Origin: Pseudomonadales bacterium
GTDB taxonomy: Bacteria > Pseudomonadota > Gammaproteobacteria > Pseudomonadales > UBA7239
NCBI GenBank assembly: GCA_041395665.1
Contig: JAWLAB010000007.1
Span: 46,865 to 110,864 of the forward strand
Direction: 5' to 3'
Length of the DNA: 64,000 nt
Below, in pieces: positions 1 through 9,015 of the stretch (the first letter of the stretch is position 1; the number at the start of each line of letters is the position of its first letter). Below the pieces are notes generated by a model. It had not been told where the DNA came from, searched no databases, and saw only the letters and a program-made list of their open reading frames with translations. The position numbers and the translations under genes are program-made.

Positions 1-692
1 CATGCCTCAAAAAAGGTGAGGGTTGCGCCTTGCTCTGCCGCTAAAAATACCGGCCCGACATAAACCATGACGCGATCAGCGATGAGGATTTTTTTCGCCA
101 ATCCAATGGTGAATAAAACTAAACCCGCTGTGATGTTGCGTGCATTAATTTGTTCCGTTGCTGGACGCATAAACTGCGGCATCATTTCTTTGTGGTGAAT
201 GATGGGACCCGCAATTAAATGCGGAAAATAAGTGACGAATAGAAAATAATCGACAATGCGATATTCCTTTACTTCGCCGCGATAGACATCCACCAAATAA
301 GCGATCTGCGTAAAAGTAAAAAAAGAAATGCCGAGTGGAAGAATAATGTGGTGTAACGCCCAATCGACACCGGCTAGCTCATTGATATTGGTAATAAAAA
401 AATCGGTGTACTTGTAATAGCAAAGCAGCAGTAAGTTCAGTGCGACGCTGAGTGATAAAACAAAGCGAGAGCGATGGCGTCCAGCCAGCACCAAGCCAAA
501 GCCGTAGTTACACAGAATGGATGCAGCCATCAATCCAACATAAGCCGGATTCCACCAACCGTAGAAAAATATTGAGCATAGAGCTAGCCATGCGATTGCG
601 GTGCGCTGCCCCAGTATGCGGCTGGTTAAGTAATAGATGCTGAGCGTGATCGGAAGAAAGAGCAGAATAAATTCGTAGGAATTAAATAGCAC
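1..692 (-). CDS. MBOAT family membrane O-acyltransferase (AlgI-like), 3' part cut by window edge
   Basis: An open frame runs without a stop from a GTG at 692 to the left edge, about 230 residues. It is very hydrophobic and opens with MLFNSYEFILLFLPITLSIY, the usual start of AlgI/PatA-type MBOAT proteins. Further typical features are a FYGWWNP segment, a KYTDFF segment and the family block PLGISFFTFTQIAYLVDVYR near residues 115-135, followed by FPHLIAGPI. Family members move acyl (often acetyl) groups onto extracellular polysaccharides across the inner membrane. The catalytic His region lies beyond the edge. The start is a GTG with a weak ribosome site, so it is uncertain. The adjacent sulfatase and methyltransferase make a surface-glycan role plausible, but this is inference. 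Confidence 0.8.
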   Translation of the reverse strand, partial: MLFNSYEFILLFLPITLSIYYLTSRILGQRTAIAWLALCSIFFYGWWNPAYVGLMAASILCNYGFGLVLAGRHRSRFVLSLSVALNLLLLCYYKYTDFFITNINELAGVDWALHHIILPLGISFFTFTQIAYLVDVYRGEVKEYRIVDYFLFVTYFPHLIAGPIIHHKEMMPQFMRPATEQINARNITAGLVLFTIGLAKKILIADRVMVYVGPVFLAAEQGATLTFFEA

Positions 693-821
693 AGTGCGGC
701 TCTACTTATATATTTGATAGAGGCAGCATTGTAGGTGGGGGCATTGTGCTAGGCAATCTTTGGGTGTATATGGCAACCATCTTCAGGATGAACACAATGA
801 GAAGCAGTGAGGCAAAGGCCG

Positions 822-1094
822 ATGAGTGATAAGAGACACAGAAGTCAACGACGCAAAGGAGAGAGTGGCGTGCCACCGGAGCGTCGTTCTCGCACTTTCT
901 TCAGTGGTGATGGGTGGTACTTCATGACGCGTGAACGTGTTGATGTGGGGCCGTTTAACACGCAGGCCGAGGCCGAAAGTGGCGTACAAGACTATATCGG
1001 TCTTTCGCTGGGTGTTGAACATATACCAGCGGAGCCAATTGTGACTCTGTCAGAAGAAAATGAGGAGCCGTTAGAGGAAGATGATCTGCCTTGA
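822..1094 (+). CDS. DUF6316-like small hypothetical protein
   Basis: A 90-residue charged protein. The N-terminus is strongly basic (SDKRHRSQRRKGE). A central block with a DGWYFMTRERVDVGPF core looks like the short GYF/DUF6316-type module found in Pseudomonas-like bacteria, and the tail is acidic (SEENEEPLEEDDLP). I chose the ATG at 822 over the in-frame GTG at 807 because an AAGG sits just upstream of it. No enzyme motif, signal peptide or membrane segment is visible. It stands alone, convergent with the methyltransferase gene downstream. The family name is recognised from the motif only and its function is unknown. Confidence 0.65.
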   Translation: MSDKRHRSQRRKGESGVPPERRSRTFFSGDGWYFMTRERVDVGPFNTQAEAESGVQDYIGLSLGVEHIPAEPIVTLSEENEEPLEEDDLP

Positions 1095-1098
1095 AGAC

Positions 1099-1770
1099 CT
1101 AGAAAGCCGGCGAGCAGATGTAGTAGTTGCGTATAAAATCACGCGGGTCATTTTGGTAAAAATGCTCGATATGCCAACCATTTTCTATAATCATTTTTTC
1201 CATAAGGGATTGAGAAAAAACAGCGCGTAGCAACGGCTGCTCAGGAATGCGATCGACAAAGCCATCAACGGCATTGTTGATGCGACAAGTAAAAATAAGC
1301 TTGCCATTGTCTGTGATGTGTTTGCGCAGAATACGCAGCATGTTGGACGCATCTTCTGGGTTGAGATGCGTAAAAACTGAAAACAGCCAGATCACATCAA
1401 AGAATTCTGCAACAGGAAGAGTGTCTTGCAGAGCCAGCGGTGCGCCATCTGGGTTGTAAAGCGCGTTCTGCACCGGCCAATGTGTGTAGCGAAATCTTGA
1501 ATCAAGCGGTGTTGCTTCCGTTTGAAGAAAATCAATAATTTCTGCGTTGACATCAACGCCGGTATAACTTTTAACTGGTACACCATGGTTGATCATGTAA
1601 GCAGAAAAGCGCGTACCGCAACCGACATCGAGAATATGGCTGTTGCCAAAATCACTCAGCCCTAAACGCTGCGCCATCAACTCGATGATTTCTTTTGCGG
1701 ATTCGTCATAGCCCGCATTTTTTACCATGTGCGAGTTGCGGCGAAACTTTTGCGGGATGATAAGGGGCAC
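1099..1770 (-). CDS. Class I SAM-dependent methyltransferase
   Basis: A 223-residue protein with a clear Rossmann methyltransferase core. Motif I is HILDVGCGT near residue 46. An acidic residue follows at the end of strand 2 (YTGVDVN), and motif IV-like FFDVIWLFSVFTHL lies near residue 128. The GKLIFTCRINN strand completes the fold. This pattern fits Methyltransf_11/25-type small-molecule or glycan methyltransferases; the substrate cannot be read from sequence. An internal ATG at residue 15 is an alternative start. It sits 6 nt downstream of the sulfatase gene on the same strand, so the two are probably co-transcribed. Confidence 0.8.
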   Translation of the reverse strand: MPLIIPQKFRRNSHMVKNAGYDESAKEIIELMAQRLGLSDFGNSHILDVGCGTRFSAYMINHGVPVKSYTGVDVNAEIIDFLQTEATPLDSRFRYTHWPVQNALYNPDGAPLALQDTLPVAEFFDVIWLFSVFTHLNPEDASNMLRILRKHITDNGKLIFTCRINNAVDGFVDRIPEQPLLRAVFSQSLMEKMIIENGWHIEHFYQNDPRDFIRNYYICSPAF

Positions 1771-1776
1771 AGTGTT

Positions 1777-3549
1777 TTATTGCTCAGTGGTAGCACAGAC
1801 AAGTTTTTCGGCATCAACACGACGATCAAAAGAAGCTTGAACATCATCGACCAGTGCAGCATTAAAGAATAGTGGCTTTGAGAGATAGCCTGTCCATGTG
1901 TGTTGCTCTTGATCGTCACGCCCTATCCATGTGTCCGTAGAAAAATTACCGCTAATTTCTGCAGGATTATTTTGTTGCCACGCCATAATATTTTCTCCAT
2001 TGACATAGAGCGATACATGGGCGCTATTGCGTGTTGGATTCAGGCGTGAGCGCGTATAAAAAGTGACGAGGCTGATTGCTGTGCAGGATTTTGTGTCACT
2101 GCTTTTCCATGGCTTGCTGCGCATTGTTTCATTGCCAATTTGCATAGAAAAAGTATTGTCACTGTTGTAAGCCAGAGACCAGAGACCGGCTTGCCACGCC
2201 AGATAGGAAAAATCTTTGGGTACAGCAGATGGAAAGTTTGCGCCGATTACAAAACTAAAGGCGCCATAGCCAGGTGCGCGGCGTAAGTCATCGCCTGCAA
2301 TACGCGCCTGTCCATTTTTTGTAAGTACATGGTATTGCACAGGCAATTCCGTCTTTTTCTTGCGCCACTGCGCATAAATATTTTCCTGTGCGCCAAGAAC
2401 GCCATTAGGTGTAAGAACGCTGTGGTTGAATAAACCGAGGCTGCCGATTTCAAACACCAGTGTGCGCGGTGCTAACTGTTTGTTGTCGAGTAGCGGCTGT
2501 AAGTTTTCTCCATCCAGCTTTGTTGTTGGCGTAATACCGACGGCAGCTAGCACAGTGGGATAAATATCTTGGATGGCAACAATGTCGTCGATCGCTTTAC
2601 CTGCACTGCGTTTATCGGGCCAACGAATAATCAACGGTGTGCGCAAACTGCCCTCTAAAAACTCGCCTTTTACACCCGCATAAGGAAAATTATTATTCGT
2701 CATGTGATTGGTGCCGCCGTTGTCGGAAGCAATTACAATCAAAGTGTTATCCAGTTGCTTGGTGTCGCGCAGGGCTTGAATGGCCTTGCCGATTTCTGCA
2801 TCGGCTTGCGCCAACAAAGCGCGATATTTTCCTTCTGGTGTGTTGGGAAATTTCTTCAAAAAATCATCCGAGGCAGTGCTGGGGTGATGCGGCGCAAATA
2901 GCCAATAGTTAATAAACCACGGCGTGTTTTTTTGCCTGTTTTTAATTTGTGATTCTTTGATAGCTGCAACAACGCGTTCAGACAAAATATTTTCCAGATT
3001 GCCTTTGTATTGTTGCAGGGGTGTGTGATTGCTCTGCAGCCAAGGATCAATGTAAGTGGGGCGTTTGGTGAAGTTGCCCTCAGCGTCGGGGCCTTTTAAT
3101 TGAAATTGATTGAGAAAACCAAACCACTCATCAAAACCTTGTTTGTCGGGCCACGAATCGCGCACCGCATCGCCCAAATGCCATTTGCCGATGTGTGCAG
3201 TGCGATAGCCCGCTGTTTTTAATGCATCAGCTAGTGTGACGATATCGGATGACATACCGCGAAAATCGGGGCTCTGCGCCACGCGTGCGGATTCTCGCCC
3301 TGTCATCAATGCCAAGCGCGCGGGCTTGCAGGTGCTGTCGGCGTAGTGGCGCGTAAAGCGCACGCCTTCGTTGGCTATTTGTCGAATGTTGGGTGTGGGT
3401 GCATCGTTGCGACCAAAACCGGCGATATCGCTGTAGCCGGCATCATCCAGCAAAATTAGTAACACATTGGGTTTGGTATTTTCTGCTTGCAGTGGTACAG
3501 CAAGTAATAAAAAAATTAACAGCCACAATTTACGCATTGCTATCGTCAT
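1777..3549 (-). CDS. Secreted sulfatase (arylsulfatase family S1) with C-terminal LamG-like region
   Basis: A 590-residue protein with an N-terminal signal peptide (hydrophobic LWLLIFLLLAVPLQA, cleavage probably after QAEN). The metal-binding motif NVLLILLDDAGYSD follows. The sulfatase signature C-K-P-A-R within DSTCKPARLALMTGRE supplies the Cys that becomes formylglycine. A second signature region is GYRTAHIGKWHLGD, and ASDNGGTNH supplies further metal ligands. The last ~150 residues, with VSLYVNGENIMAW and WTGYLSKPLFFNAAL, look like a concanavalin/LamG fold that would bind glycan. It should hydrolyse sulfate esters in the periplasm or outside. The first codons overlap the end of rsmI by 20 nt; an ATG four codons in is an equally good start. 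An anaerobic sulfatase maturase or FGE would be needed but is not in the window. Confidence 0.88.
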   Translation of the reverse strand: MTIAMRKLWLLIFLLLAVPLQAENTKPNVLLILLDDAGYSDIAGFGRNDAPTPNIRQIANEGVRFTRHYADSTCKPARLALMTGRESARVAQSPDFRGMSSDIVTLADALKTAGYRTAHIGKWHLGDAVRDSWPDKQGFDEWFGFLNQFQLKGPDAEGNFTKRPTYIDPWLQSNHTPLQQYKGNLENILSERVVAAIKESQIKNRQKNTPWFINYWLFAPHHPSTASDDFLKKFPNTPEGKYRALLAQADAEIGKAIQALRDTKQLDNTLIVIASDNGGTNHMTNNNFPYAGVKGEFLEGSLRTPLIIRWPDKRSAGKAIDDIVAIQDIYPTVLAAVGITPTTKLDGENLQPLLDNKQLAPRTLVFEIGSLGLFNHSVLTPNGVLGAQENIYAQWRKKKTELPVQYHVLTKNGQARIAGDDLRRAPGYGAFSFVIGANFPSAVPKDFSYLAWQAGLWSLAYNSDNTFSMQIGNETMRSKPWKSSDTKSCTAISLVTFYTRSRLNPTRNSAHVSLYVNGENIMAWQQNNPAEISGNFSTDTWIGRDDQEQHTWTGYLSKPLFFNAALVDDVQASFDRRVDAEKLVCATTEQ

Positions 3550-4381
3550 CTTCTTTTAGTGCTAGCGCTTTTTGGTACAACTCGCGTTTAGCCGTGCCAG
3601 TGATGGCGGAAGTTAACGCACTGGCTTGCTTGGTAGGCAGTTCTGCTAACAGAATTTTTAAGATGCGCTCGTCTTCGCCGCTGTCAGATTTTTTCTGCGT
3701 GTTGCCTGCAACTACCAACACAATTTCGCCGCGCTCCTCGACGCGTTTTTCGGCAATCGCCTGCGTGAGTTCTGCCAGCGTCGTCAACCACAGTGTTTCA
3801 TATTGTTTCGATAACTCACGCGCCAAACAAATTTCGCGCCCACCGCCAAATATTGTCAACAAATCTTGCACGGTGTCGGCTAAACGGTGCGGCGCTTCGT
3901 AAAAAATCAGCGTGCTGGTTTCTTGCACCAATTCTTGCAGTGCTGTGCAACGCGCTTGCTGTTTCGCAGGAAGAAAACCACAAAACAAAAAACGATCCGA
4001 TGGCAGACCAGAACCGGCGAGTGCCGTAATTGCCGCACAAGGCCCCGGTACACTTTCCACGCGAATGCCGTGTTGATGCGCCAAGCGCACCAAGCGATAG
4101 CCAGGATCGGCGATGGCAGGTGTGCCAGCATCAGAAATTAACGCAACGGATTTTTGCTGTTGCAGTAAATGCAGCAGGCGCTCGGCGGCTTCGCGCTCGT
4201 TGTGATCGTGATAGGGAATCAGCGGCTTGCTGATGTTGAATTGCTGTAACAGCTTGCCGCTGTGGCGCGAATCTTCCACCGCAATTGCATCCACCGATTG
4301 GAGAACGCTAAGGGCGCGGGGTACTATGTCAGCCAGATTGCCTATAGGCGTTGCGACCAAATACAGGGTTGCTGTGGACAT
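3530..4381 (-). CDS. rsmI: 16S rRNA (cytidine(1402)-2'-O)-methyltransferase RsmI
   Basis: A 283-residue tetrapyrrole-methylase-fold protein beginning TLYLVATPIGNLADIVPRAL, the hallmark N-terminus of RsmI (YraL). ISDAGTPAIADPGYRLV and the FYEAPHRL segment are also diagnostic. The enzyme 2'-O-methylates C1402 in the ribosomal P site using SAM. It is divergently arranged from lpoA with only 21 nt between the two start codons, the arrangement common across gammaproteobacteria. Length matches the family (about 280-290). The sulfatase and methyltransferase genes follow on the same strand, which is less usual. Confidence 0.97.
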   Translation of the reverse strand: MSTATLYLVATPIGNLADIVPRALSVLQSVDAIAVEDSRHSGKLLQQFNISKPLIPYHDHNEREAAERLLHLLQQQKSVALISDAGTPAIADPGYRLVRLAHQHGIRVESVPGPCAAITALAGSGLPSDRFLFCGFLPAKQQARCTALQELVQETSTLIFYEAPHRLADTVQDLLTIFGGGREICLARELSKQYETLWLTTLAELTQAIAEKRVEERGEIVLVVAGNTQKKSDSGEDERILKILLAELPTKQASALTSAITGTAKRELYQKALALKEDDDSNA

Positions 4382-4402
4382 GCCATAAACCGGAATTCAA
4401 CG

Positions 4403-6232
4403 ATGTCTTTCATTCTACCTTGTCGTTTGCGCGCGCGTGGCGCGGTTGTGTTGATGCTGTTAGCCGTGCTCGGCTTGGCGAGCTGTGCTGCCCCGCAAAG
4501 CGATATACCAGTAGCCACAGATCAGTCTTCACAAGCTGCTTTTACCGAAGGCTCTGCACCGGCGATCAACACCAATTTTGTCTACGAGTTGCTTAAACGC
4601 GCGGAAACGGCACAGTCGCCTGAGCGCGAAACGCTGCTGCTGCAAGCCTCTGCCTACTATCAACAACAGGGTGATTACTTGCGCATGGCGCGCGTCTTCA
4701 ATGAGTTGAAGCCTGAGTCATTGACGCCAGAACAGCGTGTGGAATACAGCTTGCAATACGGTGATTGGGCGATGAATCAGCGCAATTGGGAGGGAGCGAG
4801 TCGCGTGCTGCTCGACCCCGCGCTCAACCAAGGTTTAAGTGGTATGCAAGCTGCCACGCTGCACGGTCTGCGCGCGCGTTTGTACGGGCGGCAGGGGAAA
4901 AATTTGGATGCACTGAATGAGCGCATCGCTCAAAGCCTCTTTACGCCAGAAGCGGGGCAGGCGGATCTGTCGGCGCAAATCTGGTCGCTGCTGAAATCGA
5001 TGTCGATGGAAGACCTCCAGTTTTTAGAGAGTGCTGATAGCAGCAATCCCAAGCAAGACAAGCTGCTCACAGGCTGGTTAGCGCTTGCCCACATTCAGCG
5101 AGAGGATGCTGGTAGCCCCGACCGCCTCGCAACCGATATTCAGCGTTGGCGCAGTAGTTATGCCGATCACCCCGCCAATCGCCATATGCCCACTGAGTTG
5201 TCTCCAGCGGCTGCGGGCAACCCGTCACAACACATCGCCCTGTTGTTGCCATTGACGGGTAAATGGGCAGCGGCGGGTCAGGCGTTCCGTGATGGTTTTA
5301 TGAGCATGCACTACCAAAAAATGAGCGGTGGTGGTGCCAGCGTGCAAGTGGATTTGCTGGATACCAGTGCTTCGCCAGATATTTTGAATATTTACCAGCA
5401 GGCGGTGACACAAGGCGCACAGTTGATTATTGGGCCGCTGCAAAGAGAGCAGGTACAAACGCTGGCGAACCAAACGACTCTGCCCGTGCCGACGCTGGCA
5501 TTGAACCATGCGGCACAGGCTGCACCGCAGCAGCTGTATCAGTTCAGCTTGAACCCAGATGACGATGTGGCACAGGTGGCGGCAGCGGCGTTCGCCAACC
5601 AAAAGCGCCGAGCCTTAGTGATTGCCCCACAAGGTGAACGCGGAGCGCGTTTGCTACAGGCGTTCGCGCAGCCGTGGCAGCAGACAGGTGGCAGCGTGGT
5701 GTCAGTGCGCTACGCAGCAGGTACCGGCAATTACAGCGCAGCGATTGCAGATGCGCTCGGTATTGATTTGGCGAGCGGCCAGATGCGTGCGGGCAAAACG
5801 CTGCCCGACATGGTGTATTTCAGCGGCAGTGGCAGTGATGCCTCGGCGGTGATGGACGCGCTGCAGCGCAACGGTGGCAAAGATATTCCGGTGTACGCCA
5901 CGGCAGAAGTGCTGGACGGCAGAATCGATGCGCGCGCCAACGGTCTGCGTGTTTGCCTTTCTCCATGGTTGGTGAATGTCGGCCCGCTGCAAGATGCCAA
6001 GATCCCCGTGCCAACCGATGCCAACGGCCGTTTATTTGCGATGGGTGCAGACGCCGAAATGCTCTACACGCAACTACCGCAGTTGGCAGGCAATACGGCG
6101 CTGCGCGTTAGCGGCAACACAGGCTATCTCGGTATGAACAGTGATCGCCGCGTCACACGCAGTTTGGTGTGGGCGCTCATGCAAGACGGCGTGCCGGTGC
6201 CGCAACCCGCCACTGCGGATGGGCGTTTTTGA
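4403..6232 (+). CDS. lpoA: Penicillin-binding protein activator LpoA (outer-membrane lipoprotein)
   Basis: A 609-residue lipoprotein. I chose the ATG at 4403 because it gives a proper lipoprotein signal: basic MSFILPCRLRARG, a hydrophobic core, and the lipobox L-A-S-C with Cys28. Residues ~50-260 form the helical TPR-like N-domain. From about residue 270 (PSQHIALLLPLTGKWAAAGQ) there is a periplasmic-binding-protein-like domain with IIGPLQREQVQTLA. LpoA spans the periplasm and stimulates PBP1A peptidoglycan synthesis. The stop overlaps the yraN start (ATGA), so the two are translationally coupled. The gene next to rsmI is classically yraM/lpoA. Confidence 0.95.
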   Translation: MSFILPCRLRARGAVVLMLLAVLGLASCAAPQSDIPVATDQSSQAAFTEGSAPAINTNFVYELLKRAETAQSPERETLLLQASAYYQQQGDYLRMARVFNELKPESLTPEQRVEYSLQYGDWAMNQRNWEGASRVLLDPALNQGLSGMQAATLHGLRARLYGRQGKNLDALNERIAQSLFTPEAGQADLSAQIWSLLKSMSMEDLQFLESADSSNPKQDKLLTGWLALAHIQREDAGSPDRLATDIQRWRSSYADHPANRHMPTELSPAAAGNPSQHIALLLPLTGKWAAAGQAFRDGFMSMHYQKMSGGGASVQVDLLDTSASPDILNIYQQAVTQGAQLIIGPLQREQVQTLANQTTLPVPTLALNHAAQAAPQQLYQFSLNPDDDVAQVAAAAFANQKRRALVIAPQGERGARLLQAFAQPWQQTGGSVVSVRYAAGTGNYSAAIADALGIDLASGQMRAGKTLPDMVYFSGSGSDASAVMDALQRNGGKDIPVYATAEVLDGRIDARANGLRVCLSPWLVNVGPLQDAKIPVPTDANGRLFAMGADAEMLYTQLPQLAGNTALRVSGNTGYLGMNSDRRVTRSLVWALMQDGVPVPQPATADGRF

Positions 6233-6609
6233 TGCCGCGCGGTGCAGCGGCTCCGCGTGCACGAGGCGAAGTGGTCGAGCGCGCAGCAGAAACTTTTTTA
6301 CAGCAGCAGGGTTTGCAATCCATCACTCAGAATTTTCAGTGTCGCAGTGGTGAAATTGATTTGATTATGCGCGAGGGCACAACGCTAGTGTTTGTCGAAG
6401 TGCGTTTTCGCAAAACGGATAACTTTGGTTCGCCAATAGAAAGCGTCACAGCGAGTAAGCAACGTAAACTATTGCAAACCGCGCAATTGTTTTTATTGGC
6501 GCACCCTCAGTGGCGCAACGCACCGTGCCGCTTTGATATTGTCGCCGCACGACCGGCAGAGAACGTTACGCTGCAATTTGAGTGGATACAAAATGCCTTT
6601 GGTGCCTGA
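6232..6609 (+). CDS. yraN: YraN family putative nuclease-fold protein (UPF0102)
   Basis: A 125-residue protein. The ATG at 6232 overlaps the lpoA stop codon. It shows the conserved UPF0102 core: GEVVERAAETFLQQQGLQ, then SGEIDLIMREGTTLVFVEVR, then a TASKQRKLL block. This arrangement of Asp, Glu-x-Lys/Arg residues is a restriction-endonuclease-like fold. The biochemical role is not established. Position directly behind lpoA is the standard gammaproteobacterial context. Longer frames starting upstream inside lpoA are not credible. Confidence 0.93.
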   Translation: MPRGAAAPRARGEVVERAAETFLQQQGLQSITQNFQCRSGEIDLIMREGTTLVFVEVRFRKTDNFGSPIESVTASKQRKLLQTAQLFLLAHPQWRNAPCRFDIVAARPAENVTLQFEWIQNAFGA

Positions 6610-7180
6610 GCAAAAAAATATCAGCAATCATTTCCACTTGCAGCGCGCCGTCCATGTGTTGCGCTGTGGCGGTGTGATTGCGTATCCCACCGAAGCAGTG
6701 TGGGGTTTGGGTTGTGATCCACACAATGAAGCGGCTGTCACGCAATTGCTTGCGCTAAAACAACGTGACTGGCGCAAAGGCGTGATACTTATTGCAGCCG
6801 ATGTAGAACAACTGTCGCCTTACTTGCGCGGTTTGCCAGAAGAAAAAATGGCAACACTGCGTGCGAGTTGGCCCGGACCCAATACTTGGTTAGTGCCGAA
6901 TAATGGCGCTGCACCGGATTGGATTACCGGCGGTCGCGGTACGCTGGCTGTGCGTGTTAGCGCGCATCCTTTGGTTGCTGCGCTGTGCAAACAGTTTGGT
7001 GGTGCGTTGGTTTCTACATCAGCAAACCGTGCGGGAAAAAAACCGGCGCGCAGCGTGTTTGATGTGCGCTGTGCTTTTGGTGACACATTGAACGCCGTGT
7101 TGCCTGGTGCACTCGGCGGTTTGCAAAAACCCACGCAGATTCGCGATGTGATGACAGGCGAAATCTGCCGCATGGCTTAA
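6593..7180 (+). CDS. tsaC: L-threonylcarbamoyladenylate synthase TsaC (YrdC/Sua5 family)
   Basis: A 195-residue protein from an ATG at 6593 that overlaps the end of yraN. The YrdC motifs are clear: GGVIAYPTEAVWGLGCDP, then LKQRDWRKGVILIAAD, WPGPNTWLVPN, TLAVRVSAHP and ALVSTSANRAGKKPA. It makes threonylcarbamoyl-AMP from Thr, bicarbonate and ATP, the first step toward the t6A modification at A37 of ANN-decoding tRNAs. The length is that of TsaC rather than the longer Sua5 form. It leads into hemF and aroE on the same strand, an order seen in Pseudomonas. Confidence 0.95.
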   Translation: MPLVPEQKNISNHFHLQRAVHVLRCGGVIAYPTEAVWGLGCDPHNEAAVTQLLALKQRDWRKGVILIAADVEQLSPYLRGLPEEKMATLRASWPGPNTWLVPNNGAAPDWITGGRGTLAVRVSAHPLVAALCKQFGGALVSTSANRAGKKPARSVFDVRCAFGDTLNAVLPGALGGLQKPTQIRDVMTGEICRMA

Positions 7181-7198
7181 TGAATCGGAGAATATGAG

Positions 7199-8107
7199 AT
7201 GACTGTTGATGTAGCTGCGGTAAAAAATTATTTGCTCGATGTGCAAAATCGTATTTGTGCAGGCTTGGAGCAGGAAGATGGTCATGCGCATTTTGTCGAA
7301 GATGCGTGGCAGCGTGAAGGTGGTGGCGGTGGCGGCATCACACGCGTGATTACCGATGGCGCAGTGTTTGAAAAAGGCGGCGTCAATTTTTCGCATGTGC
7401 AAGGCGATTCTATGCCTGCTTCTGCTACCGCGCATCGCCCTGAATTAGCAGGTCGCGCGTTTGAAGCGATGGGTGTGTCGCTGGTGATTCATCCTAAAAA
7501 TCCACTCGTGCCAACATCGCACGCTAATGTGCGTTTCTTTATTGCGCGCAAAGACGGTGAGCCCGATGTGTGGTGGTTTGGCGGCGGTTATGACCTCACG
7601 CCCTATTACGGTTTTGATGAAGATTGCGTGCATTGGCATCGCACCGCAAAAGCGGCGTGCGAACCGTTTGGCGATAATGTTTACGCGGATTACAAACGCT
7701 GGTGCGATGAATATTTCTTCCTCAAACATCGCAACGAGCAGCGCGGCGTGGGTGGTTTATTTTTTGATGATTTGAATGCATGGGGCTTTGAAAAATCCTT
7801 CGCCTTTTTGCGCGCCGTGGGCGACAGTTACATCGAAGCTTATCGCCCAATCGTCGCGCGCTGCAAAAACATGGCGTACGGCGAACGCGAGCGCGATTTT
7901 CAGTTGTATCGTCGCGGCCGTTATGTGGAATACAACTTGGTGTACGATCGCGGCACGCTGTTCGGCTTGCAAACCGGAGGTCGCACTGAATCCATTTTGA
8001 TGTCGCTGCCGCCGCTGGTTAGCTGGCATTACAACTGGCAGCCGGAAGCGGGATCGCCAGAAGCCAAGCTCTATAGCGATTACATCGTGCGTCGCGACTG
8101 GGTGTAA
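7199..8107 (+). CDS. hemF: Oxygen-dependent coproporphyrinogen-III oxidase
   Basis: A 302-residue enzyme, the family's normal length. Recognisable blocks are GGGGGITRVITDGAVFEKGG near residue 41, FSHVQGDSMPASAT, WWFGGGYDLTPYYGFDEDC, GVGGLFFDDLN and GRYVEYNLVYDRGTLFGL. HemF oxidatively decarboxylates two propionates of coproporphyrinogen III to give protoporphyrinogen IX using O2, so the host lives at least partly aerobically. It lies 18 nt after tsaC and 13 nt before aroE, suggesting one transcript. Confidence 0.98.
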   Translation: MTVDVAAVKNYLLDVQNRICAGLEQEDGHAHFVEDAWQREGGGGGGITRVITDGAVFEKGGVNFSHVQGDSMPASATAHRPELAGRAFEAMGVSLVIHPKNPLVPTSHANVRFFIARKDGEPDVWWFGGGYDLTPYYGFDEDCVHWHRTAKAACEPFGDNVYADYKRWCDEYFFLKHRNEQRGVGGLFFDDLNAWGFEKSFAFLRAVGDSYIEAYRPIVARCKNMAYGERERDFQLYRRGRYVEYNLVYDRGTLFGLQTGGRTESILMSLPPLVSWHYNWQPEAGSPEAKLYSDYIVRRDWV

Positions 8108-8120
8108 AAAAGGAAAAATA

Positions 8121-8954
8121 ATGACTGATCGTTACGCGGTATTTGGCAATCCTATCGCACACAGTAAATCGCCTTTTATTCATGCGGCGTTTGCGCAACA
8201 GACGCAGCAAGATATCGCGTACGATCGTCAATTGGTGGAAACGAATCAGTTTGTCGCCACTGCCAAACAGTTTTTTGCGGAAGGCGGTAGCGGCCTCAAT
8301 ATCACCGTGCCGTTTAAATTAGAAGCGTATGAATTGGCGGATACTTTGAGTGAGCGCGCGCAGGCAGCGGGTGCAGTCAATACGCTGAAAAAAATGCCGG
8401 ATGGAACTATTTTTGGCGACAACACCGATGGTGCAGGACTGCTGCGCGACATCACACAAAATCTTGGTTGGACGATACGCAACAAACGCGTGTTATTGCT
8501 CGGCGCGGGCGGCGCAGTGCGTGGTGTAATCGCGCCATTGTTGGCAGAACAACCTTCGCGCATCGTCATCGTCAATCGCACACTGGCAAAAGCAGAAGAG
8601 TTGGTAAAAGATTTCACCGCAGAAAAATCCGCGCAAGAGGCTAAACTATTGCGCGCTAGCAGTTTACAAATTCACGCGCGCCCTTTCGATATTGTTATCA
8701 ACGGTACTTCCGCCAGCTTGGGCGGCGAAATGCCCGATCTCGACCCCGCCATCCTTAACCCCAACGCCTGTTGTTACGACATGATGTACGGCGCGCAACT
8801 CACCGTGTTTTTGCAGTGGGCAGAACGCAATGGAGCGCAAGTTGCCGACGGCTTGGGAATGTTGGTAGAACAGGCCGCCGAGAGTTTTTACCTCTGGCGT
8901 GGCGTAAGACCGGAGACAAAAGCGGTGATGGAGCAGTTGCGGGCGGGGTTTTGA
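8121..8954 (+). CDS. aroE: Shikimate dehydrogenase (NADP+)
   Basis: A 277-residue protein with the AroE pattern. The N-terminal substrate motif is NPIAHSKSPFIHAAF. The catalytic-Lys region is GLNITVPFKLEAY, followed by NTDGAGLLRDI, the nucleotide-binding loop VLLLGAGGAVRG and the NRT motif. NGTSASLGGE and ADGLGMLVEQAAESFYLWRG complete the C-terminus. It reduces 3-dehydroshikimate to shikimate. This is the last core gene before the BRO/Cas12a insertion, and its coding frame is intact right up to the insertion. Confidence 0.98.
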   Translation: MTDRYAVFGNPIAHSKSPFIHAAFAQQTQQDIAYDRQLVETNQFVATAKQFFAEGGSGLNITVPFKLEAYELADTLSERAQAAGAVNTLKKMPDGTIFGDNTDGAGLLRDITQNLGWTIRNKRVLLLGAGGAVRGVIAPLLAEQPSRIVIVNRTLAKAEELVKDFTAEKSAQEAKLLRASSLQIHARPFDIVINGTSASLGGEMPDLDPAILNPNACCYDMMYGAQLTVFLQWAERNGAQVADGLGMLVEQAAESFYLWRGVRPETKAVMEQLRAGF

Positions 8955-9015
8955 AGTGCCACACCAGTTATATGAAAGCACTATTTGGAAGCATCACTAA
9001 CAGGGAGGAAGCAAC

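Noticed and set aside
6533..6592. An upstream start for tsaC inside yraN
   Set aside because: The added residues do not resemble the TsaC family; the ATG at 6593 gives the normal length.
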